From positions 682,001-746,000 of the forward strand of contig JAHLEZ010000006.1 of NCBI GenBank assembly GCA_020726505.1: a stretch of 64,000 bases of DNA, given 5' to 3'. A program made the translations under genes and the position numbers. Below the pieces are notes generated by a model. The model made no database searches and was not told where the DNA came from. It was given only the letters and a program-made list of their open reading frames with translations. The stretch comes from Leptodontidium sp. MPI-SDFR-AT-0119 (taxonomy: Eukaryota; Ascomycota; Leotiomycetes; Helotiales; Leptodontidiaceae). Every line of letters starts with the position of its first letter. Within the stretch, counting starts at the first letter, position 1. Of the stretch, positions 22,692-33,992 are shown piece after piece.

Positions 22692-25538
22692 TCTCAAGTA
22701 TAAGACAACAAACCGAGGTGTCGTTCGAGGTGGCCGTTTAACGTTGAAGATGAAGAGGCTCGGCGCACAGCACTATCGTGAATGCATCGTATGCCAAAAC
22801 GTCTTAGTTACATAGACCAGTTAGAACGTACGAAGAAACTCGCCACCCTCGTCCAAGTCAGCATTCTGCATTCCTGGCGGCCGCAGGTTCAAGACTCGAG
22901 GAACGACTGGATAGCTACGCTCACAGACTCTGACTGGCAGGACTGTGACCACCCAGCTTTCTGGGGGCCGGTTACGAGGTCCAGGCCGTGCAAGGTGTAT
23001 CTTCATCCCGCTATCATTTGACGGTGAAAGAAAGAGGGGTGGGTGGGATGAATGCCTGCATCTCCAGCTGCAGCTGCACTTGTTGGTGCAAGGGTGCATC
23101 CGAATCCTTGCATTAGACACGGCTTTCTAAGCCTGATTGGGATTTCGCCTCAACAGCCCTGTTAATCTGGGATTATGGCGCAACCTTCAGCCTTGTCCGA
23201 GATCCAGCTGATGGTGTCGTCGGTAGGTTTGGTCTGAATGCAAGAGTTCTAAGTGGCTGGCATGTGTTTTCGTTGCTTTTCTCCACGAGCGAATCTCATG
23301 GTCGACATTACGCCAATTCTGCCAGATGGTTCAGGCATTCCGAGTCAGTTCCAAGGCACAGAACTTAAAGACAAAAGCCACGATGTAGCTACACCCAGTG
23401 CTGGAGAGGGAGCAATTCTCGTGTTATTTTTGGTCCGGGAAAATGCACCTTTGTACCGGAGGTGTGATATCAATCATGGGGGGAGAAGAGGGAAGAGGAG
23501 AGGAGAGTCGAGCCACGACTTGGCAACCAGCCTCTTGTATCGATTCGGTTGTTGCTGTTGCCGGATGCGGGCCTTTGTACTTCGTAGTACAATGGCTGAC
23601 TGCTTGTGGTCTTCTGCTTGGTGGTAAAAAGCAAAGGGCTGGGCCGGGCACCTCAGTGCAATCAATCAATCAGTCGGTCGGTCAGTCCAGTCACCTCACC
23701 CCACCAGAGCTGCTTGCTGAGTGAGGCTCTGCATCGGAGTAAGCAGCTCCTTTGGGCATTTTATCTTGTCACTGTTGTCAGCATCGAAGCCAGGCCAGGC
23801 CAGGGCACGAAGGCACAGCAAAGTGTATGGGATGGCACGAGGCAGTAGTGGTGTAGGGGAAGAATCTTTAGCAGGATGAGGTCAGTGAGGTGTGGTGTGA
23901 AGGTTGAATCCTGAGGGATGTACGTAAGTACTTTCGTACGAAGTATGTGGATTGGAGTGAAGGGAAGGGAAGGCCAACAACAGTCACTCACTCGCCTGAC
24001 CGGCCTTCCCGCCTCCCGCCAAAGTCTTGAATGGCCCCACTATTTGCCATTCACAAGCGAATCAACAGAAGACATCGCGTACATGGCCAATCACAGCTGG
24101 ACAACACAATTCCCGCTCGCCCGCCCGCCCTCAAGCCACATCATGTCTATTTCGGGGCTGAGCCTGAGCCCACCACTGACTGACAATGGAACTGAGTCCT
24201 TCTCTTCCACGACCACCTCCTCCACATCTCTGCATGCACCTACACCTGCACCCGCATCTGCAACCATCACTCATGCATGACGACGATTCTTCTCACTCCT
24301 CTCTTCTTCCCTCCCCTCCCCTCCTGTCCAATCCTGTTCCTGTTCCTGCCACCCACCCACCCGCCCAGTCGTGATAACGGGAAAGTAAACTCAACTCAAC
24401 TCAGTCACATCCAACCGATCCTCAGATGGCTTCGCGCCTATCATGTGTCTCTACACAACCCACCCCACCCACAGACAGGCAGGCTGCTCAGGTCCGATGG
24501 AATGTCTTAGAACACTTCGCTCCCGTCGAGCCAGCTCTTCCGAGGACACGGTTCGTTCTGAATGGATCGTGAGTTGTCATGGCCAGGCCTTCTATTTCCT
24601 ACAAAGTATCTTCTACGCCCCGCCTAGCTGATGACTTTATCCAACGGGGTATCAAGCTGCATTCATTGTGTAAAGGTTGCAAGCAATGCAACGCCGGTCA
24701 GCAAACGTGAACAGTCTGATGTTTGTCAGAAGTGTCAGCCCCCGCACTAAGAGGTTGTGTTCCCTCCCGCACCGCAACCCTTCCCACTCTTGGGCTTTGA
24801 GCCTCCAGCCAGATGTCTTCCCCAGGCACAGGATCCCCCATCGAGTCCTGGTTGGGTAAGTTCGGCATGCGACGTGCCATCGTGCGTTGTCCTCACTCAG
24901 GACGAGGCTCTCTCTGGAGCTTTCTTTGCCTTGACATTTATTCAGCCCTGCCTGTCTTGAACCGATTCGGGCTTTATCCTCGTTCTCCCCCGATGTACGC
25001 ACCAGGGTCTGTACCTTGAGCATGCAAGCCGCTGTCACTTACCTCAGCCAATGCAGCTCTGAGCATCCGGGTATCCCAGTATCTACAGTAGATCCCCCAT
25101 CTGTCAAGATATGTCCGAAAGAATTCAGCGGCTGGGGTCCCATAGCTGTTTTCTTCTTTGAGATGTTGGGTTGAGAGTATTGGCCTTCATTCCCACTTCT
25201 TATTCCTTTGTTTCCCCTCGTTCATCAAGCATCCTGTTGATTGTCTGCATGCCATCGGCAAACCTAAAATAACCCTGACCACCCAAGGATCAGGATCGAG
25301 CGGATTCGACAGCTGATTGGACACCTGCTTCTCGTGTGGATTCCGCCGACCCTCAGCCTTGGGCTGACCGTATAAACTCCAGCACAGGGCTCCAGGCACA
25401 CCACCAGCTCAAAACCACAGTCAATCGTTCCTCGTCCCAGCAAGACGCACGTAGCCGTCTTCTGCCACTATCGTTCCTCGCGGATCTCAGCAGTTTTGCT
25501 GCAATTGACACAATCGTTTCGAGTCTACAACGTTTGCA
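22692..25538. other. 2.8 kb gene-free region between kelch and wall-protein genes
   Basis: Shared divergent promoter region, the largest gene-free stretch in the window. Open frames are short, overlapping and of biased composition (pyrimidine-rich tracts at about 24270-24370). Long upstream regions are common for regulated fungal surface-protein genes. A non-coding RNA cannot be excluded, but no sequence feature proves one. Confidence 0.4.
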
Positions 25539-28500
25539 ATGCTTCTAAGACGAAATTTGTGGGCAGTGGTGGGGTTGATTGGGATAGCTCGAGCTCAAGG
25601 GTGGAACACCACCGAAACACCTTCACCTACCCCGGAGCTGGGAGAAGATAAGAAAAGCCCGATCCCGACAACGAAACCAAGGACATGTGAAGCATCAACT
25701 GTGACACTGCCAGCACCTTACTGCTATCCGACAACTGTGACACTTCCGGCTTCTTACTGCCGCCCCACTACGGTTACTTGCTATGTTACTGTGACACCTA
25801 CTGCGTGAGTCTGAATTCAGGTCTCTATGATTCTATTCTAATGAGGACTTCAGCTCGACAAGTACTACAACTACAACCGTCTAGTAAGTCTGAAAGCAGG
25901 CAAATCGTGGACGAAATTAACCGGATCTAGCGTATCTACTACTCAAACCAAAGGAGAGACCTCTACAGTAAGTCTTACACGCACCAAGATGCGTACGAGC
26001 CTGGCTAATCTCTACTGTCAGGTCATTCAAATATCGGAGTCGGACGTGTATATTACTCAAAAGACAACGGAGAAGCAGACGGAAACCGAAAAGCAGACGG
26101 AAACGGAGAAACAGACGAAGACAGAGAAGCAAACCTCTGTCACCACAGCCACAGAGGAGACAACGTGAGTCTATACACACAAACCGGGACAATTGATGCC
26201 GAGGCCGGATTTGGGATTCTTTTACGGACTGAGCTGAGTTTTGTATTACAGCACAACCACGACAACTACGGCGATTTCTCTCACAACGAGTGTGGTGACG
26301 ACGGTAAGCGACGATTCTGTCATCCGTGCCAAATGATGCTAACTGCTGCTAGTCCTATCCATACAATGTTACAATCATCAATTCCTATGGGTATGTGCAA
26401 AACACTCTGCTAGGGGAGCGTTATCGTACTGATTATTTCGAAGTTACCCTGTCACAACTACAGTTTGGAAAACGACAACTTCCACTGTTACGACTCAGAT
26501 TCCAACTACGGTATGTGAGAATGACATTAGGATGAAATAAATTCTAATGTGGGGTTTCTAGGTCCCAACTACGACAACGACGACAACGACCAATCTCGTT
26601 CCGACCACGGTAAGTCGTTGATGTTCTTTCGCTTGCCCCTTCGGTCCATGAGAGGAGGCACTTCAAGTATCTGGCGACCATTTCACACGGTTATATTCAG
26701 TGAAAGGGAATCGAAATTTACAACTCTTCGTGTCTCAAACCGGGACGCCACTGACTTATGAGACCCATTCTAACATCTGTTCAGTTCACGACAACGAGAA
26801 ATGTCACTTTCACAACGTCATATCCGTACACTGTCATCAGCGACCATACGATATGGAAAACCTCGACGACGACCACAGTCTCAACGTACAAAACTACAAG
26901 TACCTTGACAGTAAGTCATCCCCACCCCCCTTGAGAATGATTGTCATGTGATACGGAAATATTTCCATGTGAATATTTCTGGGCTTCAAACTTGCATCTT
27001 GGTACTGGCTCTTCTTTTGCTGACAATAGATGCAGGTCCCAACAACAGTCAGTTTATATCAACAGCCGATACGGGCTTTAAAGCTAATTCAAACAGACAA
27101 CCGCGACCGCGACCACGACCGCGACCACGACTTCCACATCCATATCTGTGACAACCTACTCAACGACATTGACAAAGTCTACGTGCGTCTATTCTGTACT
27201 CCGTGCCCAATCATTGGCTGCCTTTGCGCTCGATGTGAAACCGTCATTCAAGCTTTATTACTTTTGCTAATTGTTCCATCTTTCAGGTCCTACCCAGTCA
27301 CGGTCATAAGCGATCACACAACGACAACGACAGTTTACAGTTTCAGCACGTATACTACAGTCTCTACTTCCTTGAGTACATTGACATCTAAGATCACGGA
27401 TACAACGAGTAGGCCACTTCTCAACCAGAGAGAAAATGGGAGGAATATAGCTAACCAGCTGAAGCTGCCACTGCCACAGAGACTTCCAAGATCACGGATA
27501 CAACGAGTAAGTCACTTCTCAAAAGCCAATTATAATTTAGCTGACCAGTCGAAGCTGCCACTGCCACAGAGACTTCCAAGATCACGGATACCACCAGTAT
27601 GTTATTATCCAAGGGCGTTTGGACTTCAACTAACCCGATTTAGCTGCGACTGCCACAGAGACTTCTAAGATCACAGATACCACCAGTATGTCATTATTCG
27701 AGAGTGTTTGGACTTGAACTAACCTGGTGTAGCTGCCACTGCCACGGAGACTTCTAAAATCACAGATACGACCAGTATGTTATTTTTCGAGTATATTCGG
27801 TCTTCAACTAACCCGGTCTAGCTGCCACCGCCACAGAGACTTCTAAAATCACAGATACGACGAGTAAGCTCAACTTTCTCGCTGTTTGAAAAACTTGCTG
27901 ACCATTGTGAAGCCGCAACTGACACCGCAACTGACACATCATTTATCACTGATTCAACGAGTAAGTCCTCTGACCATTTTCATCGGATCTTCAGCTAACT
28001 CTCCAAAGCAACAACGACCACGAGTGGTATGTTAGATGCCCCAAATCTCGACGTATGCTAATATTCCAGTTTCCACATTGTTTTTTACCACGACCACAAC
28101 ATTACCTGCTTCTACTGTCACTACGTCAATCTCGGGATCACTCACCACTATCACAATTCCACCGATTACCGAGACGACAACCTCAACCTCGCTAATCACT
28201 CTTCCAGGAGTTGTCACAACCCTTCCAGGCATCACCACGACACTTCCTGGCCAAGTAACGACACTTCCGGGGGTAGTCACCACTCTTGCAGGAATTGTCA
28301 CTACGCTTCCAGGTCAGGTTACAACCCTCCCAGGGTTGGTGACCACAATTACAGTTCCCGGGCCGACAGTAACTCTTCCTCCTGTTTTGAACACAATCAC
28401 TGTTCCAGGACCCACAGTTGTTGGACCAGGAGCCACCGTAACTGTCAATGGTCTTGTTGTATGCCCCAAACCCACAAATACGCCCGGCGTTGTTGTCACT

Positions 28501-29610
28501 CCACAAGACTCTGGCCCGAACGCGCTCTGGGGTTGTTCACCCGGCTATGTCTGCGATCTACCAAAGCCAGCTGGATGCACACTCTTTGCTGATCCTCCGG
28601 ATTATGACTTCCTATGCGATGCTAAGTACTGTATACCAAGTCCTCCATTCCCAACCGTGGTCTGGCCGGTAGGAGAAACGTCCTACTATCCACCCACTGA
28701 AGGCTATTTCAATCTGAACCCACAGGCTTTCGGATTGGACTTCACTATCTTTGTTACAAATGTCGTCGTTATCACAGTCACTGGTAAATACGGGAAAGAG
28801 ACCGTCAAGACGGTCACCACTGGAGATTATTCGTCACAGGCAAGCCTCACTCATTATGGCTCAACTGATGTCCCAACGTCAACCTTAATAATAACACCAT
28901 CAATCACGTCTACGACCTACACCGCAGCGACTGGTTCAGCTCATGCCCATTGGAAGAAAGCTCGTGATGTCATCCACCTCCTCAAACGAGATGACACCGT
29001 TGTTCCAGCCGTTTGTTACGCAACCTGCAACAACTGCTATATCGAGGCCCAAAGCGTTGGTCTCTCGCCTGAGCTCTGTGCCCCTGGTTCCGCCTTCACC
29101 TCCTCTTACGAAGCGTGCCAGTCTTGTGTAGCGGCCAACAGCGCCACGCCTAAAGACTCGCTCCAAGTCTACGTCGAGCCCAAATTTGCCAAGTTTGTGG
29201 ATTTCTGTGCCGCCCAAACCCCAATTCCGGTTGTTCAGTCGACCTCTACAGCGACTGTTGTCCCGGTTCCAGCAACCCAGAGTGTGGTGGTGGCTACTGA
29301 GACTGCGCCGACGCCTACTGTCAGTGTGGCTATCACGAGCCAAGTCCCAGCAGTCACTTCAAACCCAGCGGTCACTTCAAACCCAGAAGTCACTTCGAAC
29401 CCAGAAGTCACTTCGAACCCAGCGGTCGCTTCGAACCCAGCAGTCACTTCAAGCCCAGCCCCGATACCAAGTACCACATCAAGCAGTCCTCCTACAACTA
29501 CCTCTGCGCTCGTACAAGTTACAGGCAACATGGCTGCTGGGTCGCGACAATCGTCATTCACAATGATGGTTTCGGTACTGTTCTTCTCGGTCATGGCTGT
29601 CTTTCTCTGA
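25539..29610 (+). CDS. GPI-type Thr/Ser-rich cell-wall adhesin-like glycoprotein, many small exons
   Basis: The ATG at 25539 starts a signal peptide (LWAVVGLIGIARAQG). Exon 1 ends at 25804, exon 2 is 25854-25883, and a series of small exons follows, encoding Thr/Ser/Val and Lys/Gln/Thr repeats (EKQTETEKQTE near 26070). From 27465 to 27863 five consecutive exons are each exactly 42 nt. The large last exon (about 28030-29610) carries seven-residue LPGVVTT-type repeats, a Cys-rich globular part (VVCPKPTNTPG, WGCSPGYVCDLPKPAGC, CYATCNNCYIEAQSVGLSPE), six-residue VTSNPA repeats, and a hydrophobic C-terminus (FTMMVSVLFFSVMAVFL) after a small-residue cleavage region, typical of a GPI signal. Expected product: heavily O-mannosylated wall protein, maybe an adhesin. 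The exon chain at 25.9-28.0 kb is only partly resolved. Confidence 0.75.
27465..27863 (+). repeat. Tandem array of five 42-nt exons with 47-48-nt introns
   Basis: Exons at 27465-27506, 27555-27596, 27644-27685, 27733-27774 and 27822-27863. Each is 42 nt and begins and ends in phase 1, so each adds 14 residues of the type TATATETSKITDTT. Period is 89-90 bases and the introns are near-copies with GTAAGT or GTATGT donors. A more diverged unit follows at about 27913, and a partial one precedes at about 27375-27412. Segmental duplication of one exon-intron unit explains this. Confidence 0.9.
28195..28355 (+). repeat. Seven-residue LPGxVTT coding repeat
   Basis: About seven 21-nt units encode L-P-G-(V/I/Q)-(V/T)-T-T in the final exon of the wall protein. 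Units are in frame and slightly diverged. Likely an O-glycosylated rod segment. Confidence 0.85.
29345..29462 (+). repeat. Six-residue VTSNPA/E coding repeat
   Basis: Five to six 18-nt units encode VTSNPA or VTSNPE near the C-terminus of the wall protein, just before the Ser/Thr/Pro-rich linker and GPI signal. Such repeats often vary in number between strains. Confidence 0.85.
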
Positions 29611-30562
29611 ATTTGATTAAGAGAATAGCTACTTGATACACTCCTTTCCTTGTCACGGTCTCATTTCATTTCCCAAATTCCACTTTCAGCACAAGCCAGC
29701 TTAGCGCATACAATACCCTTCCAGGCAGCATTAAATTTTCGTATCATGACTTTTACGACCTGCATATCCATCATGATACACACGATCCTTAATACGAAAT
29801 ACATACATGAATCCGGAAACATACACGATCTTTACGGCCCACGCACACATACACAGCATCTATGACATGAGATACCCCACGGTCCTTTTCACAATCTGGA
29901 TTTTGCAGACAGGAAGGATAGATATACAAATGGACGGAAGATACCCCCCACACACTCGCTCTTTTTATTGGAATTGGCGTTATTTCGGATGGGATGGGCT
30001 GGGTGAGATGGGAGTAATTGGAAAAGTAAATGGTTTGGGTTTCTTTTTGGATGGGGAGATTCTTGTGAGATGCAGGGGGTGGGCGAGATCTGGCAATCGG
30101 TGCTAGGAAGTAGCGGGTAGGATTCAGAAGAGGAGAAACGAAGGGAAGGAAAGGGAGGGAAGCAGCGAGGTGACATGAGATGAGATGAGATGAGATAACG
30201 AACTTCGCTTCTAATGTTGTTTGTTTAATGGTAATGGAGTTTAACAATTTGGAGGACGGTCGAGGATGAAGGCAGCAAGGAAGTGGCTCTACAAGAATGA
30301 GAAAATTGTTGCTACGAGTTGCGAAGTACCTGCGAAATGTGATCATGAATACTAACTATCCTGTAGAGTCCTTGCATTGATAGTTATTACACTCGGGATT
30401 TCTTATTTATAGGCTCCTAAAGAACGTTCTCTACCCTTGCATTCCTATCACGAATTCTGTAGGTCGTTGGAGAGCGAGCCGCCCCTCAATCCAACCAACA
30501 GCAACTAACTTGAATCTGAATCCGGATCTCTATCCGACCTATCGTCATCTTGATGATAGATC
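29611..30562. other. Intergenic 0.95 kb with a GAGAT microsatellite
   Basis: No gene supported. A short GAGAT tandem tract lies at about 30175-30196. Open frames on the minus strand here are overlapping and featureless. Confidence 0.4.
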
Positions 30563-31529
30563 ATGGCTCAAGCTCAGAGCAAGATCCTACCTCTCGCCCC
30601 CAATCTCTCCTCGAACTTGACTCCGTCCGCAGATGACGATACATTTATACCTCAAGTCTCCAATCTTCTCTCGATGACCCTCCAAGCCCACGATTCTGGT
30701 CCAGCAGAAACCTCATCGACCTCCATCCACATGCTTCCCAAAACTTCCCAAGGAGCTCCGAGATAAGATTTGAACAGTCTTCATAGTCAGCCCAAGGACA
30801 TTCAAAGTCCTAGGATACCTCGACACATCTCGCACTGACAGCAACGCGCGCTGTGGCAGGAAATGTCGGAGCAGAACCCTCGAGTTCAAACATGCGGATG
30901 AAGAGCAAATCATTCCTGCTGCGCTTGCCGCCTGCCTCACAACCTGCCGTGAAGCTCGCACGCAAGGCCATCATGGAAATCCTCCCCGACCGACTGCCAT
31001 CTACGTCTCCGCATCTTGCCATCCGTTTCGATGCTTCGAAGACCTCTCTTCTTATCGCGAATAAGAGAGAGCTTTTCTGCAGATTCCACGACATGGATCT
31101 TGGCTATTATCGATTCGAAGCCGTGGTGCCACCCGTCATCACGAATCGAGTCCTATGCATAAACTCCTCCCGCGGAAATAATGTCAAGAAAGAAAACTGG
31201 TGGTAGATGGTCCTCAGATATGTAGATGTCGTCAGCCTGGACACTATGACTTGACCTCGGATGTTTGGAGATTGTTACTGGCAAACTTCCCCCACAATGT
31301 GGACGAAATCACCGTGAAGCTCTCGGGTTACAAGTCCGGTTCTCTACCAGTGGTCGTTGGAGAAGATTACTTGTGCGGTGACTGCGAGCCTGGTTATCGC
31401 GAATTCTTTGAGACGATCATGGAGGATCTGTCGATGGGTGATGAATTTGGAGTAGTAGCGAGATATATGGGCGTTAGCTGGCCGTTGTTTTCTATTCCTG
31501 AAAGAGTCATGGAATTGAGGGATTCATAG
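30563..31529 (+). pseudogene. 2EXR-domain gene, broken (copy 1)
   Basis: The ATG at 30563 opens a short Ser/Pro-rich N-terminus. The 2EXR hallmark follows in a shifted frame as FPKLPKELRDKI, where the next codon, normally Trp, is a TGA stop, then TVFIVSPRTFKVLGYLDTS. The frame slips again near 30960 (RKAIMEILPDRLPSTSPHLA, IRFDASKTSLLIANKRELFC) and once more near 31200, ending DEFGVVARYMGVSWPLFSIP and a stop at 31527-31529. At least three breaks indicate a pseudogene. It belongs with the three other 2EXR copies within 11 kb. The biochemical role of the 2EXR family is unknown. Confidence 0.72.
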
Positions 31530-32405
31530 AGGATGTTCTATTTTGTCTTTGTAAGTTTAGATTGCCTGCAAAAGGTATCGAGCTTCTTGTGTTGAACTGG
31601 GCTTGAGCAATGTTGGGCTTCGCAGAAGAACACTTGAAGGTGGGATTGTTGCATCATTTGATGTTGAGCAGCGCGCATAGCTGCTGAAAGCGAAAGTTAT
31701 GAGATAAAAGAAAAGCACAAAATGCAAAACATGTTGCAAGAATAACTCAGCATTCTCTGTTTTCATCACTGTGAAGCTTCTTCTTTACATCTTACATGAA
31801 ACGGCTTCAAGTCATCATTTTACTTTGTCAAGAATTGGGGAAAAGGGCCTGATGAAGTTTTCTATGACTGAGCTGAAAGCACAGTAAAGTGACATTTAAG
31901 GCTAACATCCACCCCAGCATTGCAATGGTCTGTAATGCATCATTCTGCAAAAAGACATGTCAGTCAGTTTTTGTGACGTGTTGTTCTTGGCCATCTCGCT
32001 AAATCGAGCAAACCCCTGAAACAATCTCGCTAACCAAATAGTGAGCAGCCCATCGTCAAAATACAAGATACATTCGAAGACACTTGCTCAGAAAACCTAG
32101 ACAGACAGAGATAATTTCGAGACTATTGTAGAACAGTTAAATCTCGAATTGCAGTTCCATTTTGGGCCTAGCTCAGCAAATTTTCTGCCTTTGTCATGCA
32201 GCCACGCACAACCCCCAAACTTTAGTTCTGAATAACAACAACAACACCCAAATCCTTCTCGGCCAATACGAAACACCAACGCTCGTAATTGCTTCTGCAA
32301 GCTTATGGTATGTAGCTTCATCTCATGCTCACTCTGCGGGGATAGAAAGGGTATTCTCCAACTTCTGGGGGGCGGTCAACTAACGTGGTTCAACTTAACA
32401 GAAAG
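31530..32405. other. Intergenic 0.88 kb between 2EXR copies 1 and 2
   Basis: No supported gene. A splice-like acceptor (AACAG) just before the copy 2 ATG could end a leader intron. Nothing else recognised. Confidence 0.35.
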
Positions 32406-33725
32406 ATGGCGCAAGAAACCGACCCTCATTTGGCAATGAACCGCACCTTAAACAATTCGACTGTCGATTCTGCGATAATCTCACCAGTTGATACCTCCTT
32501 CTCTGCAGCTGGTAGTCTCAACTCAGCTCCTCCTGCTTCGAATATCACAATCTCGATTCCTCCTATCTCGACTCCTCCTACCACGATGGCCCCTCCCTCG
32601 ATTTCCCTCACGTCGACCGCTCCTGCCTCAAATCCCTCGAACTTAAACCTCTCTCCTCCGACTTCTCCTATCGCAACTGCTCCCTCAATCCCCACTGTGG
32701 CTGATCCTGAAACCAAAACCTACACCACCTTCACCTGCTTCCCAAAACTGCCCCTCGAGCTTCGCCGCAAAATCTTCAAGGCAGCTGCACCTCCACCTGG
32801 CATACTCCACGTACAAGTTGCGATCGACAAGGATAGCTGTGGTAACATGGACAAGCATGAGTGCCAGGACATCACCAAGGATGCCTCCAACACGGTTTTG
32901 AAGTTCCTGCCTCACGAAAAACACACATTCGCCATCATGAACATCAACCTCGAGTGTAGCAATGAGCTCCGATCACTTCTTCCATGCCGACTCCCATCAG
33001 CGGACCCCTCGATCTGCATTCGATTTAACCCAGAGGATATGCAAATCTTCATCCGGAATGCTGAAGATTTGTTGACTCTGGCTGAGGATCTTAATTTGGG
33101 TTTTCATCGACCGACTTCCGGCCATGGTAAACTATGCACGGAGTCCTACTTTGGAGGGAAAATTACCACACTTATGGTTCATGCTAAGCACATCTGGGGT
33201 AACAATCAAGACGGAGGATTCGAGGATTATTTGTGGACGTCATTCTTCAAGCATTTCTTCAAGGATCTGGACAACTTCGTTGCGGGCTACATTGATGATG
33301 ATGACATTAATTGCTTGTTCCCGGACGAGAATACCAGCTGCTACCACATCTCCGATGACGAAGACAACTTCGGCAGTGATTCTGACGACAGTGTCGGAAC
33401 CCTGGAGTGGAAGCGGGAGCGTCGGGATGTTGCATCGGAGAGATGCTCTAGCCCACCACCCGATATCATAGATCCCGACGCGCTCGATAAGACGATCGGA
33501 GATTTCCTAGCAAATGTTATGGATGCCATCGAGACGGAGGACCCAATGCATTTTGGGGAGGCCAAAAGACCAGTCTTCTACGTTCACGCCGGTGTGAATC
33601 TCTGCTGGGACAGTGGGGACCTGGATAGAAAGCTCAACTTGGAGGAGTTGGAGATTAGAGATCCTGCTATTCGGATTGGTTTTGAAACTTGGGATGAGCG
33701 ATGGGGTCTAGATCACCTGAATTAG
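32406..33725 (+). CDS. 2EXR-domain protein (copy 2, intact)
   Basis: A single frame of 439 residues. Residues 1-100 are a low-complexity Ser/Thr/Pro linker. The 2EXR domain starts at about residue 112 with FTCFPKLPLELRRKIFKAAA and continues through the usual ICIRFNPEDMQIFIRNAEDL segment. The C-terminal third is acidic (ISDDEDNFGSDSDDSVGT). 2EXR is a fungus-expanded domain of unknown function with no known catalytic residues, so a binding role is only a guess. The ATG at 32406 was chosen because the open frame upstream lacks another ATG. It converges on the MFS transporter gene with about 270 bases between. Confidence 0.82.
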   Translation: MAQETDPHLAMNRTLNNSTVDSAIISPVDTSFSAAGSLNSAPPASNITISIPPISTPPTTMAPPSISLTSTAPASNPSNLNLSPPTSPIATAPSIPTVADPETKTYTTFTCFPKLPLELRRKIFKAAAPPPGILHVQVAIDKDSCGNMDKHECQDITKDASNTVLKFLPHEKHTFAIMNINLECSNELRSLLPCRLPSADPSICIRFNPEDMQIFIRNAEDLLTLAEDLNLGFHRPTSGHGKLCTESYFGGKITTLMVHAKHIWGNNQDGGFEDYLWTSFFKHFFKDLDNFVAGYIDDDDINCLFPDENTSCYHISDDEDNFGSDSDDSVGTLEWKRERRDVASERCSSPPPDIIDPDALDKTIGDFLANVMDAIETEDPMHFGEAKRPVFYVHAGVNLCWDSGDLDRKLNLEELEIRDPAIRIGFETWDERWGLDHLN

Positions 33726-33992
33726 ACATCATTCCTTTACACTGCTGAATTGCGGAGAAGTTTGCATACAACGTAACTACGAAGTAGCTAGCAATGCCTA
33801 CTCAATCAATACAAAAGTCAAGAAATCTGACATCATGAACCAATTTCTCTTCCATTGAGCATTGACGATTTCAACCCCTATCAATGTGTCTGCCTTTGTG
33901 ATTCTCAAAAGTAGCACTCTGCTAGATTTCTGTATCAACAAATGGACATTCCAAACTCCAAAGTCCTCCCAAAATCCCATCCCCATCCCCAT

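Noticed and set aside
28032..28506. Minus-strand open frames opposite the wall-protein repeats
   Set aside because: They mirror the low-complexity repeats on the plus strand, which explains their length.
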